Assembly (NCBI GenBank): GCA_021774735.1
Contig: JAJFIS010000045.1
Coordinates: 1-49,116, forward strand
DNA from: Alphaproteobacteria bacterium
Lineage (GTDB): Bacteria; Pseudomonadota; Alphaproteobacteria; Sphingomonadales; Kordiimonadaceae
DNA length: 49,116 nt
Direction of reading: 5' to 3'
In this document: positions 44,654 to 49,116 of the stretch, piece after piece
Layout: each line of letters starts with the position of its first letter
Numbering within the stretch: position 1 is the stretch's first letter
Made by a program: the position numbers and the translations under genes
The notes under the pieces: generated by a model
Seen by the model: the letters and a program-made list of their open reading frames with translations, nothing else
The model's database searches: none
Told to the model about the DNA's origin: nothing

Positions 44654-44717
44654 ATTCAGGCTAATTATTTTTGAACGATAACGATTAAACCTTGTTAAAA
44701 TAGAAAAGGAATTATTT

Positions 44718-44942
44718 ATGGAACTAGATGCAGCAAAAGCAATTGGCGCTGGTCTTGCAACAATCGCACTCGCGGGTGTGGGCGTTGGTCTTGGCAACAT
44801 TTTTGGCAGCTTTTTGAACGGCGCTCTGCGCAACCCATCAGCGGCACCAAAAGTATTTGGTAACATGATGCTGGGCTTTGCTCTTACCGAATCTGTGGCA
44901 CTGTTTGCCCTTCTTATCGCTTTCCTTCTGTTGCCACTATAA
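44718..44942 (+). CDS. atpE: ATP synthase F0 subunit c
   Basis: Subunit c is the proton-carrying ring subunit. The 74-residue hairpin of two helices has a polar loop RNPSAAPKV and the proton-binding Glu58 in [17 protein letters not shown] precedes the ATG. Confidence 0.97.
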   Translation: MELDAAKAIGAGLATIALAGVGVGLGNIFGSFLNGALRNPSAAPKVFGNMMLGFALTESVALFALLIAFLLLPL

Positions 44943-45075
44943 GTCTGGTTCAACAGTGATTTGGAAAACCCAAAAGTTTGACTATTCAGTCTATTTGGGT
45001 GCGAAACTAAAAGTTAGACAGGCTTGGTGAAATGCATCAAGCCTATGTCTGGCAACATAATCTGAGAGACAGATC

Positions 45076-45633
45076 ATGATAGTAGCTAATTCTGTAGCTA
45101 ATACTGAAGTAGAAGGCACACATGAAGCGGGCGGTTTGCCGCAGCTTGATGCGACAACCTTTGAGCCGCAGCTCGCGTGGTTGTTGCTGACCTTTGTTTT
45201 GCTCTATTTTGTTATCTCACGCATTGCTTTGCCGAAAGTGACCAAGGTTCTGGAAAACCGTGAAGAACGTATCGCGGATGATCTGGATGCGGCGGAGCGG
45301 ATGCGCGGCGAATCTGAAGAGGTTAAAGCGGTTTATGAAGCTATGCTGGCGGAAGCCCGCAAAAGCGCTCATGATACAGCGATAGCGGCTAAAGAAGCTT
45401 TGCAGCTATCCTTTAAGGAAGCACAAGATGCCCTTGAAGCCAAATTGAGCGCAGAGGCAAATGCAGCTGAGGCAACTATCAAAGCGGCGAAAGATGAAGC
45501 CCTGAAAGGTCTTGAAGATTTAGCTGGGGATGTGACCCGCGAGCTGGTCGCCAAGCTATCGGGTGAAGCGGCGGACAGTGCAGTGGTGGATGGTGCGGTC
45601 ACTAAAGCTGCTACAAATGTGAAGGAAGCGTAA
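45076..45633 (+). CDS. atpG: ATP synthase F0 subunit b'
   Basis: The first of two stalk subunits, 185 residues, with an N-terminal tail of about 32 residues, one membrane helix (33-53, WLLLTFVLLYFVISRIALP) and a long charged helix that forms the peripheral stalk. The b' form with a separate b gene is typical of alphaproteobacteria and cyanobacteria. One base separates it from the b gene. Confidence 0.93.
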   Translation: MIVANSVANTEVEGTHEAGGLPQLDATTFEPQLAWLLLTFVLLYFVISRIALPKVTKVLENREERIADDLDAAERMRGESEEVKAVYEAMLAEARKSAHDTAIAAKEALQLSFKEAQDALEAKLSAEANAAEATIKAAKDEALKGLEDLAGDVTRELVAKLSGEAADSAVVDGAVTKAATNVKEA

Positions 45634-45634
45634 G

Positions 45635-46126
45635 ATGGAAGCTATGATGTCAGATCCAACTTTTTGGGTTGCCGTTTCTTTTGTTATTTTCATGGTCTTC
45701 ATTGGCCGGAAAATTGGTGCGGCGGTTGCGGGCATGCTCGATGAGCATAGTGCAAAAATCGCCAAGCAAATTACGGAAGCCAAAGCGCTGTGCGATGAAT
45801 CAGAGAGCATATTGCATGACTATCAACGCAAGCAGCGGGAAGCCGAAGGCGAAGCTAAGGCGATGATCGCGCAAGCAAATGAAGATGCGCAAATTCTGAA
45901 AACGGCGGCGGAAGCAGATATCGAAGCGATGATCGCTCGCCGCACAAAAGTTGCTACGGATAAAATTCACCAAGCTGAAGCAACAGCGGTGAAGGAAGTG
46001 CGCGCAGCTGCGGTTGATGTTGCAATACAAGCCGCAACAGAAGTGCTGGGCACTAGCATGCAAGGCAAAGCGGGCAAAGCGATGACTGAAAAAGCCATTG
46101 CCGATGTTGGCGCTAAACTGCACTAA
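45635..46126 (+). CDS. atpF: ATP synthase F0 subunit b
   Basis: The second stalk subunit, 163 residues: membrane helix at about 8-26 (FWVAVSFVIFMVFIGRKI) and a long helix rich in Ala, Glu and Lys. It pairs with b' to hold the F1 head, whose genes are not in this window, as is usual in this group. It ends the operon; the next 105 bases hold no gene. Confidence 0.94.
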   Translation: MEAMMSDPTFWVAVSFVIFMVFIGRKIGAAVAGMLDEHSAKIAKQITEAKALCDESESILHDYQRKQREAEGEAKAMIAQANEDAQILKTAAEADIEAMIARRTKVATDKIHQAEATAVKEVRAAAVDVAIQAATEVLGTSMQGKAGKAMTEKAIADVGAKLH

Positions 46127-46231
46127 GCTATCTAGTACATCTCAGATTTAAATCATTCTAGACCCCGTTGGCTCCGGCCTGCAGGGTTTATTTTGTTTAG
46201 GCTCTCTTCAAGGGCGAAGCCGTTCCTTATT

Positions 46232-46355
46232 CGTCACCCTCTTTGAGCGCCTTTAGGTGTGAGGGAAGAGGGTCCATACGACATATGGCGTTGAGTGCTG
46301 AACCTTAAAATAGATTCCCTTCCCTCAATCCTGACGGATTTCGCCTAGAATGACG
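46232..46355. repeat. Solitary hairpin element of the 181-1121 family
   Basis: The 124-bp element runs from CGTCA to TGACG with inverted arms of about 45 bp: left TTTAGGTGTGAGGGAAGAGG, right the approximate reverse complement around CCCTTCCCTCAATCCTGACG. The right arm read backwards (GTCATTCTAGGCGAAATCCG) resembles the left arm of units C and D near 800. It looks like a MITE-like palindromic element between atpF and the efflux gene, and it explains most of the 264-bp gap. Confidence 0.75.
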
Positions 46356-46390
46356 GTGTTTACCCCTCGGCGATAACTTACCGCTTCCAT

Positions 46391-47332
46391 ATGTCAGACG
46401 GTCTGTTAAAACTACTGCTTATGGATATAGCAAAGCAAAGCCAAGAAAATTTAATGCGCTGGGCGGCACGGGCGTCGGTCACGGTGGCGCTTGTGCTGGT
46501 GGGGGCAAAGGCCATTGCTTGGTGGCTATCATCTTCTGCCGCCATGCTTGGTTCACTGGCGGATTCGTCTCTCGACCTCATGGCCTCGCTTGTTACCCTA
46601 TTTGCAGTGCGCCATGCGCTGATGCCCGCTGACGATGACCATCGATTTGGCCACGGTAAAGTCGAGGCACTCGCAGGCTTGTTCCAAAGCGCCATCATGA
46701 CCGGTTCGGCAGTGTTTATCTTGCTCGAATCGTCAAAGCTCATCATGAACCCTGTTATGGTCAGCCACAGCGATTTGGTTATGGGGGTTTCTGTTTTGGC
46801 GATCATCTTAAGTTTGGCGCTGGTCATGTTTCAATCCCATGTGGTGCGTCGCACCGGCTCCATCGCCATTTCTGGGGATCATCTGCACTATAAAGGTGAC
46901 CTGCTGCTCAATCTCGCCGTGGTTGTTGCGGCTTATCTCAGCCTTCAGGGTATGCTCTGGGCTGATGGCACTTTCGGGGTTATCATCGCGCTATATATTA
47001 TATGGAGCGCGCGCGCAGTGGCACTGCCGGCGATTGACATGCTGATGGATAAAGAGTTTAGCCCTGATGACCGCGAGCGCATATTCAACCTTGTGATGGG
47101 CAGCCCTGATGTGCTTGGCTTGCATGAGCTGCGTACTCGGTCAGCGGGCCGGGATCAATTCATTCAAATGCATATTGAGGTCGGCGCTGAGCTTCCCGTT
47201 CGTAAGGCCCATTTTATTGCCGACGAAGTTGAAGCCACCTTGGGGGAGGAGTTCCCCGGTGCAGATATCCTCATTCATATTGACCCGCCGAGTGTGCGCT
47301 CTGATGAACTTACGCGCAAGGAGCTGGGGTAA
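46391..47332 (+). CDS. Cation diffusion facilitator (FieF-like)
   Basis: The 313-residue protein exports divalent metal ions against protons. It has six membrane helices; the transport site is Asp58 and Asp62 (SLADSSLDL) with His166 and Asp170 (HYKGD), the FieF/YiiP pattern. HRFGHGK (84-90) and a C-terminal cytoplasmic domain with HIEVG and HIDPP complete it. Either the ATG at 46391 or one 30 bases on may be the start; neither has a clear ribosome site. The metal (Zn, Fe or Cd) is open. Confidence 0.92.
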   Translation: MSDGLLKLLLMDIAKQSQENLMRWAARASVTVALVLVGAKAIAWWLSSSAAMLGSLADSSLDLMASLVTLFAVRHALMPADDDHRFGHGKVEALAGLFQSAIMTGSAVFILLESSKLIMNPVMVSHSDLVMGVSVLAIILSLALVMFQSHVVRRTGSIAISGDHLHYKGDLLLNLAVVVAAYLSLQGMLWADGTFGVIIALYIIWSARAVALPAIDMLMDKEFSPDDRERIFNLVMGSPDVLGLHELRTRSAGRDQFIQMHIEVGAELPVRKAHFIADEVEATLGEEFPGADILIHIDPPSVRSDELTRKELG

Positions 47333-47398
47333 ATGCTTGCAAGCATCCGAGAGCGGACGTAGCTGAAGCTTTTTGGTTAAGGACAGATGTAAAGCTTT

Positions 47399-47728
47399 AT
47401 GGATTTCTTATTCGACCCCCAAATATTGACCCATTACGGCTTGCATTTCCTCGCCCCCGGGGTGCTTGCTTGGCTGTTTTTTAAGGATGGCTGGAGAGGC
47501 GCTTGGATGCTGATGGTGGCTACGATGCTGGTGGACCTTGATCATTCACTCGCAAACCCGATGTTTGACCCCAGTAGATGCAGCATCGGCTTTCATCCGC
47601 TGCATTCGTATCCCGCTATTGGTATTTACGCGCTGCTGCTTTTGGTGCCCAACCGATATGTTAAAATTATCGCCCTAGGGCTGCTGTTCCACATGCTCAC
47701 CGACTGGCAAGATTGCCTTTGGATGTGA
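47399..47728 (+). CDS. DUF6122 family membrane protein
   Basis: The 109-residue protein has three or four membrane helices and conserved polar residues within them: LTHYGLHFLAPG, MLVDLDHSLAN, FHPLHSYPAI and LFHMLTDWQDC. The His/Asp pattern resembles the metal-dependent membrane hydrolase fold of the YdjM (LexA-regulated) type, but this is only a likeness. It lies 66 bp after the efflux gene in the same direction. Confidence 0.75.
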   Translation: MDFLFDPQILTHYGLHFLAPGVLAWLFFKDGWRGAWMLMVATMLVDLDHSLANPMFDPSRCSIGFHPLHSYPAIGIYALLLLVPNRYVKIIALGLLFHMLTDWQDCLWM

Positions 47729-47767
47729 TTTCCCCTTACTGTTGGCGGGCAAAAATATGGCGGAGAT

Positions 47768-48658
47768 GTGGACGTGATCAGTAAAATCTGGAGCAAGTAT
47801 AGAAGAGACGGCTTGCAAGCCACCGCCCATGCAATGTGGCAAGCGCTGTTTCCGGCCCGCATATCCTCCATTGCTGAACTATCATTATCGCTATCAGGCA
47901 AGGTGGGCCTGGAAGTTGGTGGGCCAAGCAGTATGTTTGGGGACCGTGGTCTTATCCCCATTTACCGGGTCGCCGCACGGCTTGATAACTGCTTTTTCTC
48001 GGGCGAGAATGTCTGGCGCACCACATCTGATCAAAGCGTTTTTTTTCACTTTCACAAAAACAAAACCCCCGGCAAGCAATATATAGGCGAGGCCAGTGAT
48101 CTATCTATGTTCGCGGATGACACTTATGACTTTATCCTGTCCTCCCACTGTCTTGAGCATGTGGCGAACCCCATTAAAGCGCTGTTAGACTGGAAACGGG
48201 TTTTGAAGTCGGGAGGAGTGCTGGTTTTCGTTCTGCCCCACAAAGATGGCACCTTTGACCGCAGACGGCCTGTTACAACGCTCCAGCATATGGTGGATGA
48301 TTATGATGGCGGCGTTGATGAGAGCGACCTTACCCACGTGGAAGAGGTGACCGCCTTGCATTATTATGGCCCCGGTGAGAAGGCGGGCGCACGTGCAGAG
48401 CTTGAAGCGCAGGCCAGAGACAATTTTACCCACCGCACCCTGCATCACCATGTGTTTGACACCAATGTCGCCATTGAATTGGTCGAGCATGCGGGTTTTA
48501 GCATTACCTCAGCCCATGCAGAGCGCCCCCATGAGGTTGTCATCATCGCCAAAAAACCAAAGGATGAATCTAGTCCTATAACGCCTATGGACGATGGTGC
48601 CCGCTCACAGCTCCTCGGTGCCAGCCCCTTCCCATCCGACCGCGCGCACAGTGGGTGA
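47768..48658 (+). CDS. Class I SAM-dependent methyltransferase
   Basis: The 296-residue protein has a type 11 methyltransferase core: motif I reads LEVGGPSSMFG, and YDFILSSHCLEHVANPIKALLDWKRVLKSGG is the strongly conserved motif of this group. HKDGTFDRRRPVTTL and HHHVFD follow. Such proteins are often found with surface-polysaccharide genes, but none are near. The start is a GTG (47768 or 47774). About 25 residues at the end are not conserved. Confidence 0.82.
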   Translation: MDVISKIWSKYRRDGLQATAHAMWQALFPARISSIAELSLSLSGKVGLEVGGPSSMFGDRGLIPIYRVAARLDNCFFSGENVWRTTSDQSVFFHFHKNKTPGKQYIGEASDLSMFADDTYDFILSSHCLEHVANPIKALLDWKRVLKSGGVLVFVLPHKDGTFDRRRPVTTLQHMVDDYDGGVDESDLTHVEEVTALHYYGPGEKAGARAELEAQARDNFTHRTLHHHVFDTNVAIELVEHAGFSITSAHAERPHEVVIIAKKPKDESSPITPMDDGARSQLLGASPFPSDRAHSG

Positions 48659-48975
48659 TATCTGCGGGCATGCAACACTGGCACGCACCCTGATGAAAAA
48701 GCTATTTCAAGTAAGGACTTGCTTTTTATTGGGGGTAGCGAGCATCCATGCTCCTCTTTGCTTATGATAGCCTTGTATAAAAATTTGAGTTTACTGGAGA
48801 ATTTGAAGTGTTTAATTTATCAATGATAATGGTTTGTAGAGGCTATCTTTTGCTAACGACTTTTGAAGGGTATACCCTGTCTGTTGCAACGAACTAATCT
48901 TATCGTATATAGAAGTAATTTCATCCAAGATGTGCTTTCCAAAATCATTAATATATTAGTTGCAATATAGAATTA
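48659..48975. other. AT-rich gene-free region before the right terminal repeat
   Basis: No credible gene is seen in these 317 bases. A short hairpin, GAGCAT-CC-ATGCTC, at 48740-48753 is followed by CTCTTTG and may act as a weak terminator for the methyltransferase gene. The remainder is very AT-rich and has no match to the left flank of the window. Confidence 0.5.
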
Positions 48976-49116
48976 AGTGTCGATAACATTCTGAATTGAC
49001 CGGTTTATGTACCATATCAATTGTCCGCTTCTGTTATTTGCCCTGATCCTCACCTGGAAGGAGCCCCGTTAGGGGCGACTGGAAGGTGAGGATCAGGGTT
49101 TTCGCGTCGAAGCGGG
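48976..49116. repeat. Terminal inverted repeat, right copy (141 bp)
   Basis: Exact reverse complement of bases 1-141. Read inward to outward it begins GTGTCGATAACATTCTG, then the two sub-terminal 12-mers (48994-49005 and 49019-49030), then the two-tier hairpin (49041-49098). Both ends of the window thus run into the same end of one repeat, in opposite orientation. Confidence 0.85.

Overview
The window reads as chromosomal core DNA of a free-living, Gram-negative alphaproteobacterium of moderate GC. Markers are a CcrM-type GANTC methyltransferase, the alphaproteobacterial regulator family DUF1013 (TrcR), an F-type ATPase F0 operon with separate b and b' subunits and no F1 genes beside it, the block lgt / MidA-like methyltransferase / pgeF, DUF1192, DUF465 proteins and a zinc-less L31. 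Genus and order cannot be fixed from the sequence; no rRNA or tRNA gene was seen.

Layout. 1-141 and 48976-49116 are a perfect inverted pair that looks like the same end of a repeat (probably an insertion sequence) on both sides. 181-1121 is an array of hairpin repeats with a small GIY-YIG nuclease gene in it. 1187-8334 is mostly minus strand: rplY-pth-ychF, prs, and lgt-midA-pgeF, with a DUF2007 zinc-ribbon membrane protein on the plus strand. 8491-10963 holds ubiK and uvrB. 10960-11786 is a three-gene operon (membrane protein, XRE regulator, small membrane protein) behind a palindromic operator. 12042-20265 carries fba-thiE, a redoxin, efp, suhB, a Rieske oxygenase, a MotA-like/OmpA-like pair and a lipoprotein. 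20364-29775 carries an ABC exporter, rpmE, a small heat-shock gene with a ROSE-type RNA thermometer, DUF1192, a quinone reductase, trcR, two DUF465 genes, ubiX, DUF2390, a diguanylate cyclase and purEK. 29807-34039 has an acyl-CoA synthetase-like enzyme, an ornithine cyclodeaminase homologue and an AGCS symporter. 34040-34621 has no long gene but holds an RpoH-like promoter, a 41-codon Arg-rich ORF and two strong RNA structures, one with a C-rich loop resembling the CCUCCUCCC ('cuckoo'/CcsR-like) sRNAs. 34622-43275 has rnhB, ccrM with a GANTC cluster before it, mutY, a DciA-like gene, two tandem DsbA-like genes and smc. 43487-46126 is the F0 operon. 46232-46355 is another hairpin element. 46391-48658 holds a cation efflux gene, a DUF6122 membrane protein and a methyltransferase.

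Most of the window is housekeeping. The parts worth a second look are regulatory or repetitive: the structured RNA locus at 34164-34536, the hsp20 thermometer, the XRE operator, the GANTC cluster before ccrM, the GIY-YIG gene nested in hairpin repeats, and the 141-bp inverted ends. Family names come from recalled motifs; no database search was run.
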